The translations under genes and the position numbers were made by a program. DNA of 18,451 bases from Polaromonas sp. GTDB lineage: Bacteria > Pseudomonadota > Gammaproteobacteria > Burkholderiales > Burkholderiaceae_C. The DNA lies in the NCBI GenBank assembly GCA_026786065.1, contig JAJAYS010000346.1, forward strand, positions 1 through 18,451, given 5' to 3'. The notes under the pieces are model-generated. The model was not told the DNA's origin. It was given only the letters and a program-made list of their open reading frames with translations, and did no database searches. Positions 1 to 6,474 of this stretch are shown piece by piece (within the stretch, counting starts at the first letter, position 1; every line of letters begins with the position of its first letter).

Positions 1-1750
1 GGCGATGGCTCTGTTGTCGGCGGCCATCGCGGCGTTCGAGGCCTTGCTGTTCGCCGCGCTGGGCCAGATGGTGGACTGGCTGGCTGTCACGCAGCCGGGC
101 CGTCTGTGGCAGGACCACGGCAGCACGCTGGCCGTGCTGGCGATCGCCCTGCTTGCCAGCATCGCGGCGGTCGCGTTGCAAACCATCGTCAAGCACCAGA
201 CGCTGGCCATCAACTTCCCGATGCGTCTGCGCTGGAAGTTTCATCGGCTGATGCTGGGCCAGAGCATGACCTTCTATCAGGACGAGTTCGCCGGCCGGCT
301 GACCACCAAGGTCATGCAGACCGCAATCGCCGTGCGCGACACACTGTTTGTGCTGGCCAACGTGCTGGTGACCATGCTGGTCTATGTCATCACCATCACT
401 ATCCTGGCCGGGGCGGCCGATACGCGCTTGATGCTGCCTTTCCTCGGCTGGTTCGCGTGCTATCTGCTGGCACTGGCTTACTTCGTGCCCCGGCTGGGCA
501 AGGTAGGCAAGACCCAGGCCGATGCGCGCTCGCTGATGGTCGGCCGGATCACCGACGCCTACAACAACATCTCGACCGTCAAGCTGTTTTCGCACACCCG
601 GCGCGAGGCCGCGTTTGCACGCTCGGCGATGGAAGAATTTAAAGCCATCGGCTACCGGCACATGCGGCTGGTCAGCAGCTTCGAAACGGTAAACCAGACG
701 CTCAGCGTGGGGCTGTTGCTGGGTATGGCCGGCATGGCGCTGTGGCTATGGAACGCAGGTCAGGTTGGCGCGGGAGCGGTGGCGGCCGCTACGGCGATGG
801 CGCTGCGCCTGCAGGGCATGTCGCACTGGATCATGTGGGAGATGACCGGCCTTTTCGAAAACGGCGGTACGGTGCAGGACGGCATCAACACGCTGACCCG
901 GCCGCGGCTAATCGTCGATGCGCCGCAAGCGCGTACGCTGCAGGTGCCGCGCGGCGAAGTCTGCTTCGAGCAGATCGACTTCGGCTACGGGAACGGGCGG
1001 AGCGTGATTTCCGGGCTGACGCTGCGGGTTCGCCCCGGCGAAAAAATCGGGCTGATCGGCCGTTCTGGCGCCGGCAAATCAACACTGGTCAATCTGCTGC
1101 TGCGCTTTTACGACCTGGACGGCGGGCAGATCTCGATAGACGGGCAGAACATCGCCAATTCCACGCAGGAAAGCCTGCGTCGCCAGATCGGCATGGTGAC
1201 GCAGGACACGTCGCTGCTGCACCGCTCGGTGCGGGACAACATCGCCTACAGCCGGCCCGATGCGACCCAGGCCCTGATCGAGCAGGCCGCGCGGCGCGCC
1301 AGGGCCGACGGCTTCATTGCCGATCTGACCGACCCGGGCGGGCGCAGCGGCTACGACGCGCATGTCGGCGAGCGCGGCGTCAAGCTCTCGGGTGGCCAGC
1401 GCCAGCGCATCGCGATTGCGCGTGTGATGCTGAAGGACGCGCCTATCCTGCTGCTCGACGAAGCCACCAGCGCGCTCGATTCTGAAGTCGAGCTCGCCAT
1501 TCAGACCAGCCTGAACGAGCTGATGAAGGGCAAGACGGTGATCGCGATTGCGCACCGGCTGTCCACCATCGCGGCGATGGACCGGCTGATCGTGCTCGAC
1601 GAAGGCGGTATCGTCGAGGAAGGCGACCACCGCTCGCTGCTCGCGCAGGGCGGGTTGTATGCGCGGCTTTGGGCGCACCAGAGCGGTGGTTTTCTGGTCG
1701 CCGACGACGAGGACGACGCGCTGGCGGTGGATCAGGCGGCGCGCGCCTGA
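1..1750 (+). CDS. ABC transporter permease/ATP-binding protein (half-exporter, 5' partial)
   Basis: This is a fused membrane-domain plus ATPase half-transporter of the ABCB/MsbA exporter type, expected to work as a homodimer or heterodimer in the inner membrane. The open frame is still open at the left edge. The first visible Met (position 5) lies inside a membrane helix, so the true start is probably upstream. Counting from that Met, residues 1 to about 280 are the membrane domain with hydrophobic segments. The ATPase follows: Walker A GRSGAGKST (about 352-360), Q-loop region in GMVTQDTS, signature LSGGQ (461-465), Walker B ILLLDEA (481-487, catalytic Glu 486) and H-loop His 517. All ATPase motifs are intact. 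The C-terminus is acidic (DDEDD). The substrate cannot be told from sequence; lipids, peptides and drugs are all possible. The last 19 bases overlap the convergent HNH gene. Confidence 0.95.
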   Translation, partial: AMALLSAAIAAFEALLFAALGQMVDWLAVTQPGRLWQDHGSTLAVLAIALLASIAAVALQTIVKHQTLAINFPMRLRWKFHRLMLGQSMTFYQDEFAGRLTTKVMQTAIAVRDTLFVLANVLVTMLVYVITITILAGAADTRLMLPFLGWFACYLLALAYFVPRLGKVGKTQADARSLMVGRITDAYNNISTVKLFSHTRREAAFARSAMEEFKAIGYRHMRLVSSFETVNQTLSVGLLLGMAGMALWLWNAGQVGAGAVAAATAMALRLQGMSHWIMWEMTGLFENGGTVQDGINTLTRPRLIVDAPQARTLQVPRGEVCFEQIDFGYGNGRSVISGLTLRVRPGEKIGLIGRSGAGKSTLVNLLLRFYDLDGGQISIDGQNIANSTQESLRRQIGMVTQDTSLLHRSVRDNIAYSRPDATQALIEQAARRARADGFIADLTDPGGRSGYDAHVGERGVKLSGGQRQRIAIARVMLKDAPILLLDEATSALDSEVELAIQTSLNELMKGKTVIAIAHRLSTIAAMDRLIVLDEGGIVEEGDHRSLLAQGGLYARLWAHQSGGFLVADDEDDALAVDQAARA

Positions 1751-1959
1751 ACCGCATGCCGCTGCTGGTTGCAAGCGGCGTGGCTGATCGCGAGATTGTC
1801 CTGGTGGCTGTTGCCGCCCTCGCTGAGCGGGCGAATGTGTTCTAACGTGGACGCCTCTGGCGGCACATGCAGACCGCAAACCCAGCACGGCACCAGGCCG
1901 TGCAGTTGGCGCGCCACGGTTCGATAAATTTTCAGACGGGTGCTGGCAAGACGGCTCAT
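1732..1959 (-). CDS. Small HNH endonuclease domain protein
   Basis: This 75-residue protein is almost entirely one HNH nuclease fold. It has a CxxC pair (Cys25, Cys28), then LEHIRPLSEGG with His41, then HQDNLAISH with Asn55, then a second metal-site element ACNQQR with Cys63-Asn64. This is the zinc-finger type HNH pattern, so metal-dependent cleavage or nicking of DNA is the likely activity. The start ATG at 1959 was chosen because the predicted protein then begins just before the conserved part. An in-frame Met at 2043 would add 28 unremarkable residues and run into the leader of the divergent hydrolase gene. No clear Shine-Dalgarno precedes 1959. The gene is convergent with the ABC transporter and overlaps its end by 19 bases. 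I see no restriction-modification, phage or homing-intron partner nearby, so its role is unknown. Confidence 0.75.
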   Translation of the reverse strand: MSRLASTRLKIYRTVARQLHGLVPCWVCGLHVPPEASTLEHIRPLSEGGNSHQDNLAISHAACNQQRHAVQARAA

Positions 1960-2044
1960 GGGGTTCGGTATCGTGGAAACGCGGCCAATCCGAATTGTCG
2001 TCTGCGTTTTTTGACCGCCAGCGCTATGCTTGGATTTTCTCAAC

Positions 2045-2050
2045 GGAGAG
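2045..2050 (+). promoter_or_regulatory. Shine-Dalgarno of the dienelactone hydrolase gene
   Basis: GGAGAG lies 4 bases before ATG 2055. It decides between that start and the in-frame ATG at 1995, which has no comparable site and would prepend 20 residues of poor quality. Confidence 0.7.
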
Positions 2051-2054
2051 TCCT

Positions 2055-2948
2055 ATGACCCGTAAGAGCGCCCAGGACTTCGACCAAGACCTGCTGATTC
2101 TTTTCGACGCTTATGTCCATGGCACGATCGACCGGCGCGGCTTTCTCGATGGAGCGCAAAAATTCGTCACCGCCGGCATGACCGCTGGCGCGCTACTTGC
2201 GGCACTGAGCCCGAATTTCGCGGCCGGCCAGCAGATCGCCAAAGACGACCGGCGCATCGCAACGCAAACGCTCAGTTACCCCTCGACAGGCGGCAGCGGC
2301 AGCGTGAAGGGCTACTTGGCGAAGCCGGCCAACGCGGCCGGCAAGCTCCCGGCGGTACTGGTCATTCATGAAAATCGCGGTCTTAATCCGCACATCGAAG
2401 ACATCACTCGCCGGCTGGCACTCGACAATTTCATCGCTTTCGCGCCCGATGCGCTTACCCCGCTGGGCGGCTACCCGGGCGACGAAGACAAAGCCCGCGA
2501 GCTGTTTGCGAAGCTGGATCAGAAAAAATGCGTCGAAGACTTTGTAGCGGCGACCACCTACTTAAAGTCCCGCGACGACTTCAGCGGCAAGATGGGCGTG
2601 GTCGGTTTCTGCTACGGTGGCGGCATGGCGCACACGCTGACAACCCGCCTGCCGGAGCTCCATGCGGCGGTACCGTTTTACGGCAACCACCCTGCTCTTG
2701 AGGACGCAGCAAAGGTCAAGACGCCGCTGCTGATTCACTTTGCGGCGGTCGATGAGCGCATCAACGCGGCCTGGCCGGCTTATGAAGCAGCGCTGAAGGC
2801 TGCCGGAGCAAGCTACACCGCGCACCAGTATTCGGGCACCCAACACGGCTTCAACAACGACACGACGCCGCGTTACGACGGCGCTGCCGCGAAGCTCGCC
2901 TGGGAGAGAACGCTGGCGTTTTTCAACACACGCTTGCGCAGCGCGTGA
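2055..2948 (+). CDS. Dienelactone hydrolase family protein with Tat-like leader
   Basis: This is an alpha/beta hydrolase of the dienelactone hydrolase family, 297 residues. The catalytic triad is visible: nucleophile Cys186 in GFCYGGG, Asp233 in AVDERI and His264 in TQHGFNND. HENRG (residues 105-109) carries the conserved Glu106 next to the active site. The family hydrolyses cyclic esters such as dienelactone in chloroaromatic degradation, but many members have unknown substrates. I see no other aromatic-pathway gene here, so no pathway is claimed. About 60 residues precede the hydrolase domain. They include DRRGFLDGA (26-34) followed by a hydrophobic stretch (38-52) ending AAGQQ, which resembles a twin-arginine export signal set unusually far from the start, as in YghX-like members. 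Export is therefore possible but uncertain. The gene is convergent with the SUI1 gene 73 bases downstream. Confidence 0.92.
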   Translation: MTRKSAQDFDQDLLILFDAYVHGTIDRRGFLDGAQKFVTAGMTAGALLAALSPNFAAGQQIAKDDRRIATQTLSYPSTGGSGSVKGYLAKPANAAGKLPAVLVIHENRGLNPHIEDITRRLALDNFIAFAPDALTPLGGYPGDEDKARELFAKLDQKKCVEDFVAATTYLKSRDDFSGKMGVVGFCYGGGMAHTLTTRLPELHAAVPFYGNHPALEDAAKVKTPLLIHFAAVDERINAAWPAYEAALKAAGASYTAHQYSGTQHGFNNDTTPRYDGAAAKLAWERTLAFFNTRLRSA

Positions 2949-3021
2949 TCGGCTCGGGCAGCGCCGCGCCGCATTGCGGTGGTCCCGGCCCTGCGGGGGC
3001 GCGGATGGCAAGCCGGGCTAT

Positions 3022-3384
3022 CTACCCGCCTGCACGTTTGGCGCGATAGCCGACACGCTGCAGCTCGGCAAGTACTCTTTCGCAATGGTCGCCCTGAACC
3101 TCGACCACACCGGCCTTGACGGTTCCGCCCGAGCCGCAAGCCGTGCGCAGTTGCCTCGCCAGTGCGTTCAGGGCCTCGCCAACGAGCGGCAGCCCCTGCA
3201 CCAGCGTCACGCTTTTTCCGCCACGCCCTTTGCTTTGCAGCAGCACCCTGACCGGGCCAGCGGCGTGCGGCGGTGCCGCCTGGCTGCAGGTGCAGGCGGC
3301 AACCGGCCTGCGGCAGCGCGGACAGGCCCTGCCGCCTTCGGTTGTATAGACCAGCCGACTGGCGCTTGAGGAAATCAAGGTCAT
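3022..3384 (-). CDS. yciH: SUI1/eIF1-like translation initiation factor (YciH family)
   Basis: This 120-residue protein matches the bacterial SUI1/YciH family, related to eukaryotic eIF1. Family members bind the small ribosomal subunit and affect start-site fidelity in vitro. The N-terminus has the usual SRLVYTTEGG opening followed by a cysteine-rich segment with Cys21, Cys24, Cys31 and Cys33 (CPRC...CTC), a plausible metal site. The SUI1 core runs from about residue 45 to the end, with RGGKSVTLVQGL, then LARQLRTACGSGGTVK (the conserved Lys/Gly-rich loop) and EVQGDH. The start is ATG 3384. No good Shine-Dalgarno is visible before it, but the SRLVY opening supports a start close to this point. 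It is followed at a distance of 61 bases upstream by the FHA gene on the same strand. Confidence 0.92.
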   Translation of the reverse strand: MTLISSSASRLVYTTEGGRACPRCRRPVAACTCSQAAPPHAAGPVRVLLQSKGRGGKSVTLVQGLPLVGEALNALARQLRTACGSGGTVKAGVVEVQGDHCERVLAELQRVGYRAKRAGG

Positions 3385-3445
3385 TTAAAAAATCGGCGTG
3401 CGACGCAGGCGGACCAGCGCGCCATCAGGCTCAGGCCACAGACGG

Positions 3446-4087
3446 TCACAATCCCGCGGAGCGAAATTCCATCTGCGTTCCGGACAGATCGAGCACGTCG
3501 CCGTGCGCAAGTTGCCGGGTTTCGTTGCCAAGTGGCACGCCGTTCATCAGCACCGGCACACAGTCCCCCATGCAGCCCGCGTAGTAGCCGTCCCGCCGAT
3601 GCGATATCGACATCACCGCTGTGCCGGGTTGGCCGAAGGTTGTGACGGTCTTGGTGATGGGAACATCAAGCCCGACCGATGTGCCATTGAGCACCCTCAG
3701 CGCGGCCTGCCTGACGCTGCTGGTGCTTGGGAAACCCATCGAGTTGAGCGGCAGGGTTTTCGTGTCGTCGCGCGAAACCCGCGGTTTGGCCTCCAGCCCC
3801 GCGACGTACTGAACCTGGAAGTTGCCTATGCTGATGGCGTCCTTGTCGCGCATCCGCTCGCGCGAGTGCATCAGTCTGCCGTTGAGATGGGTGCCGTTGG
3901 TGCTGCCGAGATCTTCGACGTAAACCTCGCAGGATTCATCGAGCTCGAACACGCAATGTTCACCGCTGACCACCCTGTTGTCTAGAAAGATGTCGTTGTG
4001 CCGCTTGCGGCCCAGCGTGGTCCGGGGCTTCTTCAGATCCAAGCGCATGATTTCGACGCCTTCGACTGTGGTAATGAGTTGGGGCAT
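3446..4087 (-). CDS. FHA domain protein with a second FHA-like half
   Basis: This 213-residue soluble protein has an N-terminal forkhead-associated (FHA) domain, a phosphothreonine-binding module. The canonical residues are present: Gly26-Arg27 in LGRKRHND, Ser41/His44 in VSGEHC, and Asn64-Gly65 in DLGSTNGTHLNG. After a linker (about 95-130), residues about 132-208 repeat the layout more loosely: a GTSVGL opening, TTFGQPG where GR would be, SISHRR, LMNGVPLG and LAHGDVLDLSG. I read this as a second, degenerate FHA fold that has lost the phosphate-binding residues. FHA proteins usually pair with Ser/Thr kinases, phosphatases or secretion systems, but none lies in this window. The start ATG 4087 has no strong Shine-Dalgarno. 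It is divergent from the exonuclease gene and probably shares the 4088-4451 spacer for its promoter. Confidence 0.9.
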   Translation of the reverse strand: MPQLITTVEGVEIMRLDLKKPRTTLGRKRHNDIFLDNRVVSGEHCVFELDESCEVYVEDLGSTNGTHLNGRLMHSRERMRDKDAISIGNFQVQYVAGLEAKPRVSRDDTKTLPLNSMGFPSTSSVRQAALRVLNGTSVGLDVPITKTVTTFGQPGTAVMSISHRRDGYYAGCMGDCVPVLMNGVPLGNETRQLAHGDVLDLSGTQMEFRSAGL

Positions 4088-4121
4088 ATATCAGTGATGT
4101 GGGGTGATTTGATATCGGCGC

Positions 4122-4140
4122 CGCCCCGGGCAGCGGGGCG
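4122..4140. repeat. Inverted repeat CGCCCC-N7-GGGGCG
   Basis: A 6-base perfect stem with a 7-base loop upstream of the FHA gene. It has no T-run, so it does not look like an intrinsic terminator. Confidence 0.4.
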
Positions 4141-4174
4141 CAAAAGGTGATTTCGGAATGCGGACGTCGAGCGT

Positions 4175-4194
4175 GCCGGTTGGTTCAAACCGGC
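4175..4194. repeat. Inverted repeat GCCGGTT-N6-AACCGGC
   Basis: A 7-base perfect palindrome with a 6-base centre, GGTTCA, in the divergent promoter spacer. Its size and place would suit a dimeric regulator's operator. It also loosely resembles a tRNA T-arm, but no other tRNA parts surround it. Confidence 0.4.
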
Positions 4195-4451
4195 TCAGCG
4201 CCAGCGCCCGCTACGGCAGCCGACAGGCAGAATAAATCTCAATTTCCTGAATGATCGTAGCCTCAAGGCGGCTTTGCTACAAGGGAAAGATGACGCCTTG
4301 GCAAACCCGCTGCGCGCGTAAAAAATACCGAAAATGCAGAGACCGACCCGTACGGGAGTCTTTCTCTTCGCCTCCGGCTCCGGCCTGCGCTAAGCTGGCC
4401 CCACTCTTCAGGGCGACGTATCGGGCTGAGAGCATCCACTTCCAAAGCCTT

Positions 4452-5045
4452 ATGACTGAACGACTTCCGACGCCCGACAAGGACCAGATTGCGCTACTTG
4501 GCCCATTTGATCGTCTGGAACTGGACGCCATAGAACTGGTCGCGACGCCCGGACAGGCTGCCCGGGCGCTTTCGGAACTGGCAGGCGAGCGCGCGCTTGG
4601 CTTCGATACCGAGTCCAAGCCCACCTTCGCCAGAAACGAAGCCTCGGACGGGCCGCACATCGTGCAGTTGTCAACCCGTGACAGGGCCTGGATATTTCAG
4701 CTTGAGGACGCCGCCTGCCGCGCTGCCGTTGCCCGTCTGCTTGAGTCGCCGGCGCTGGTGAAAGCCGGCTTCGGACTCGGCGACGACCGGCGCCGCATCG
4801 TCAGCAAGCTCGGCGTCGATTTGCAGGGCGTGCTCGACCTGAATGAGGTCTTCCGGGAGCGCGGCTACCGCAAAGACATGGGGGTGCGCGGAGCGGTCGC
4901 GGTGGTGTTCAACCGGCGCTTTATCAAATCGAAAAAGGTCGCCACCTCGAACTGGGCCAACCCGACGCTGTCTGATGCGCAGAAGGTCTATGCGGCCAAC
5001 GATGCTTATGCCGCGATACGGGTGCTTGAGCAACTGGGCCTCTGA
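4452..5045 (+). CDS. RNase D-like 3'-5' exonuclease (DEDDy)
   Basis: This 197-residue protein is a stand-alone DEDD-family 3'-5' exonuclease domain. Exo I is GFDTESKP with Asp52 and Glu54. Exo II is KAGFGLGDDRR with Asp111 or Asp112. Exo III is VYAANDAYAAIRV with Tyr180 and Asp184, placing it in the DEDDy subgroup with RNase D and DnaQ-like relatives. It is about half the length of RNase D and lacks HRDC domains, so it should not be called rnd. The substrate, RNA or DNA, is undecided. The start at ATG 4452 gives a protein beginning close to the domain, whereas an in-frame ATG at 4251 adds 67 implausible residues. No clear Shine-Dalgarno is visible. A probable intrinsic terminator follows the stop. 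Confidence 0.88.
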   Translation: MTERLPTPDKDQIALLGPFDRLELDAIELVATPGQAARALSELAGERALGFDTESKPTFARNEASDGPHIVQLSTRDRAWIFQLEDAACRAAVARLLESPALVKAGFGLGDDRRRIVSKLGVDLQGVLDLNEVFRERGYRKDMGVRGAVAVVFNRRFIKSKKVATSNWANPTLSDAQKVYAANDAYAAIRVLEQLGL

Positions 5046-5063
5046 CACGCCGCCCGGTGGAAG

Positions 5064-5106
5064 AAGGCGCGATTGGCCAGGGGATGGGCTGCGGGGCGCC
5101 TTTTTG
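5064..5106 (+). terminator. Probable intrinsic terminator of the exonuclease gene
   Basis: A stem AAGGCGC (5064-5070) pairs with GCGCCTT (5096-5102) and runs into TTTTT, 19 bases after the stop codon. The loop is long (25 bases), which lowers confidence. Confidence 0.5.
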
Positions 5107-5208
5107 CAACCAGTCGCTCCGATGCTGGCAGCAGCACAAAAGCCGCAGACTGCCCCAACCCGGCCGCCAGCACCGGCGTCGTCACAGGCAGCCTCATCAG
5201 CGCGCGCA

Positions 5209-5400
5209 GGGGACCCTCTGCCCCTACGCTGCTCTAACAACCCTCTGCATAACTTCCTGCAGGCTGTGATCACGCGGGCTCGGGCTGTCCGCTGCGTGGT
5301 TTTTCTTGCCAATAGCGGGGCTATTGGCTGCAAAAAGACGGCTTGCGGCCCACCCCGATCCGCGTGCCACAGCGCCGCCCGAGTTATGCAGAGGGTCCCT
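5209..5400. mobile_element. MITE-like element with imperfect terminal inverted repeats
   Basis: CCCTCTGCATAAC (5241-5253) is repeated exactly in inverted orientation at 5383-5395. The match continues inward: after a 10-base mismatch both arms carry CTGTG and then CACGCGG, giving termini of about 36 bases. Outward, the right arm continues to AGGGACCCTCTGC (inverted, 5388-5400), and AGGGGACCCTCTGC appears at 5208-5221, so the left end may be at 5209 with a partly duplicated terminus. The centre holds a hairpin, CCAATAGC-GGG-GCTATTGG (5309-5327), flanked by T and A runs. There is no transposase frame. Short length, inverted ends and no coding suggest a non-autonomous element; the parent family is not identified and no target duplication is evident. 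Confidence 0.6.
5309..5327. repeat. Perfect 8-bp hairpin inside the MITE-like element
   Basis: CCAATAGC and GCTATTGG are separated by GGG. Flanking TTTTT (left) and AAAAA (right) extend the pairing imperfectly, so it could act as a terminator for either strand. Confidence 0.55.
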
Positions 5401-5544
5401 AAGGGTTTCCTTGTGCGGGGGTCGGCTTCGACAAGCCCGGCCTGGCCGCTCGCCGCAGCGTCCCGGGTTTTCAGCCGCCGACGCCGGGGTTCTGCACCGG
5501 TTCTTGTTCTCCGACACTCTACGGCAGCCATCGGAGGGTGCTGT

Positions 5545-5596
5545 CGCTATTTTTTTAGGAGCTATTGGCGCCCGAATATGTTGGTTAAAAGCCGAT
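5545..5596 (-). repeat. Intergenic repeat family, copy 1 (inverted)
   Basis: Read on the minus strand, this resembles copies 2 (9663-9711) and 3 (16479-16528): a shared CGGGCG core, an AGCT element, a run of T or A, and a terminal ATAGCG. It is the most diverged of the three. Like them it lies between convergent genes. Confidence 0.55.
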
Positions 5597-5636
5597 TAAA
5601 GCCCATAAAAGCCCATAAAAGCCCATAAAAGCCGAT
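5587..5636. repeat. Tandem array of a 10-bp unit, five copies
   Basis: Five adjacent units read AAAAGCCGAT, TAAAGCCCAT, AAAAGCCCAT, AAAAGCCCAT and AAAAGCCGAT, then T-rich sequence. The unit length is close to one DNA helical turn, so the A-tracts are in phase. It abuts repeat copy 1. Confidence 0.9.
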
Positions 5637-5774
5637 TTTTATGACTCACTTCAACTGTCCAACCGGCGCCCGTCACCCGGCTCAGGTGGACCCGGGTGCA
5701 CGCGTTAAGAGACTCGTCGGAACCGCCCTGAACGTCAGCCTGGCGCGGGCCGGGCAAATGGCGCTCAAGCCGGA

Positions 5775-6425
5775 TCAGGCCCGGCTTTTGGCCAGCTCCG
5801 CCTTGCGGTCGGCCAGCACTTTTTGCGCTGCAGGCCGTTCGCCGATCATCTTGAGATAGGGTTTGCAGTCGATTCCGGCCGCCAGCAACAGGTCTTCGCC
5901 AAAGACCGCCTTGGTGGCCATGCCGATCACCGGCAAGCTGGCAAAGGCCGAGCAATCGGCCTGCGTGAAGGTGTCGCCCGCTACATAGGGGGCGAACTTC
6001 GCCAGACCCTTGAATGCCGCGATATTTTTGGTCAGCTGGTTTTTCACGCGCGCCTGCGAGCTCTCACTGGTGGGGCTGCCGCCGAAAAAGGCCTGGCCAT
6101 ACAGCTCGCGGGCCACCAGCTCAATGTGCAGGTCGATAAAGGCGATCAGCTCGCGCACCTTCGCGGCGGCAAACGGGTCGGCCGGCATCAGCGGCGGTTC
6201 CGGAAAAGTGGCGTCGATGTATTCCATGATGGCCTGGCTCTCGCACAGCGCGCCCTGCGGCGTGCGGATGAACGGGATCTTGCCCAGCGGCGACATGGCG
6301 AGGGCTGCCGCGTCGACGTCTTTGGGCGTAAGGTGGGCCTCGGTGAAGGGGGCGTTTTTTTCAAGCAGCGCCAGCTTGACCTTGTTGTAGTAGTTCGAGA
6401 TTGGAAAGCCGTAAAGGGTGATCAT
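5775..6425 (-). CDS. Glutathione S-transferase family protein
   Basis: This 216-residue protein has the two-domain cytosolic GST layout. The N-terminal thioredoxin-like domain begins MITLYGFPISNYYNKVKLAL, has the cis-proline in GKIPFIRTP (Pro51) and the glutathione-binding Glu-Ser in CESQAIMEYI (Glu62-Ser63). A helical C-terminal domain follows from about residue 85, with FTQADCSAFASLPVIG containing the conserved buried Asp. It should conjugate or otherwise use glutathione in the cytosol; the substrate is unknown. I chose ATG 6425 because AGGAG lies 8 bases upstream. The ATG at 6431 would leave only 2 bases from that site. It follows the MFS transporter by 49 bases on the same strand, so the pair is probably one transcript, perhaps for detoxification or efflux (inference). 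Confidence 0.93.
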   Translation of the reverse strand: MITLYGFPISNYYNKVKLALLEKNAPFTEAHLTPKDVDAAALAMSPLGKIPFIRTPQGALCESQAIMEYIDATFPEPPLMPADPFAAAKVRELIAFIDLHIELVARELYGQAFFGGSPTSESSQARVKNQLTKNIAAFKGLAKFAPYVAGDTFTQADCSAFASLPVIGMATKAVFGEDLLLAAGIDCKPYLKMIGERPAAQKVLADRKAELAKSRA

Positions 6426-6433
6426 CGACATGG

Positions 6434-6438
6434 CTCCT
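6434..6438 (-). promoter_or_regulatory. Shine-Dalgarno of the GST gene
   Basis: AGGAG on the minus strand sits 8 bases before ATG 6425 but only 2 bases before ATG 6431, favouring the later start. Confidence 0.65.
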
Positions 6439-6474
6439 GGGGGGTTGGGAATTTTAAAAAGCGCTGGTGGGAGT

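Larger units (their letters stand above)
4088..4451. other. 364-base divergent intergenic region
   Basis: This spacer lies between the divergent FHA and exonuclease genes and must hold both promoters. An open frame on the plus strand extends back to 4251, but its extra residues are rich in Arg and Cys and do not look like protein. Two perfect hairpins are visible (4122-4140 and 4175-4194). An AT-richer patch at about 4229-4252 is the most promoter-like part. I do not see a confident -35/-10 pair or an RNA gene. Confidence 0.6.
5046..5774. other. 729-base convergent intergenic region rich in repeats
   Basis: No open frame here looks like protein. The stretch lies between the convergent exonuclease and GST genes. 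In order it holds a probable terminator (5064-5106), a MITE-like element (about 5209-5400), a copy of an intergenic repeat family (5545-5596) and a 10-bp tandem array (5587-5636). The rest (5107-5208, 5401-5544, 5641-5774) shows nothing I can name. Confidence 0.7.

Noticed and set aside
1079..1888. Long minus-strand frame (269 codons) opposite the ABC transporter
   Set aside because: It is a shadow of the ABC ATPase domain in GC-rich DNA; the plus-strand frame has all the ABC motifs.
4175..4194. Possible tRNA T-arm (GGTTCAAAC)
   Set aside because: No acceptor, D-arm or anticodon stem can be built around it; it is a simple palindrome.
4671..5531. Minus-strand frame of 286 codons across the exonuclease gene and spacer
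   Set aside because: Its composition is Arg/Ala/Gly-rich noise, it covers the MITE-like element, and it opposes a gene with clear DEDD motifs.
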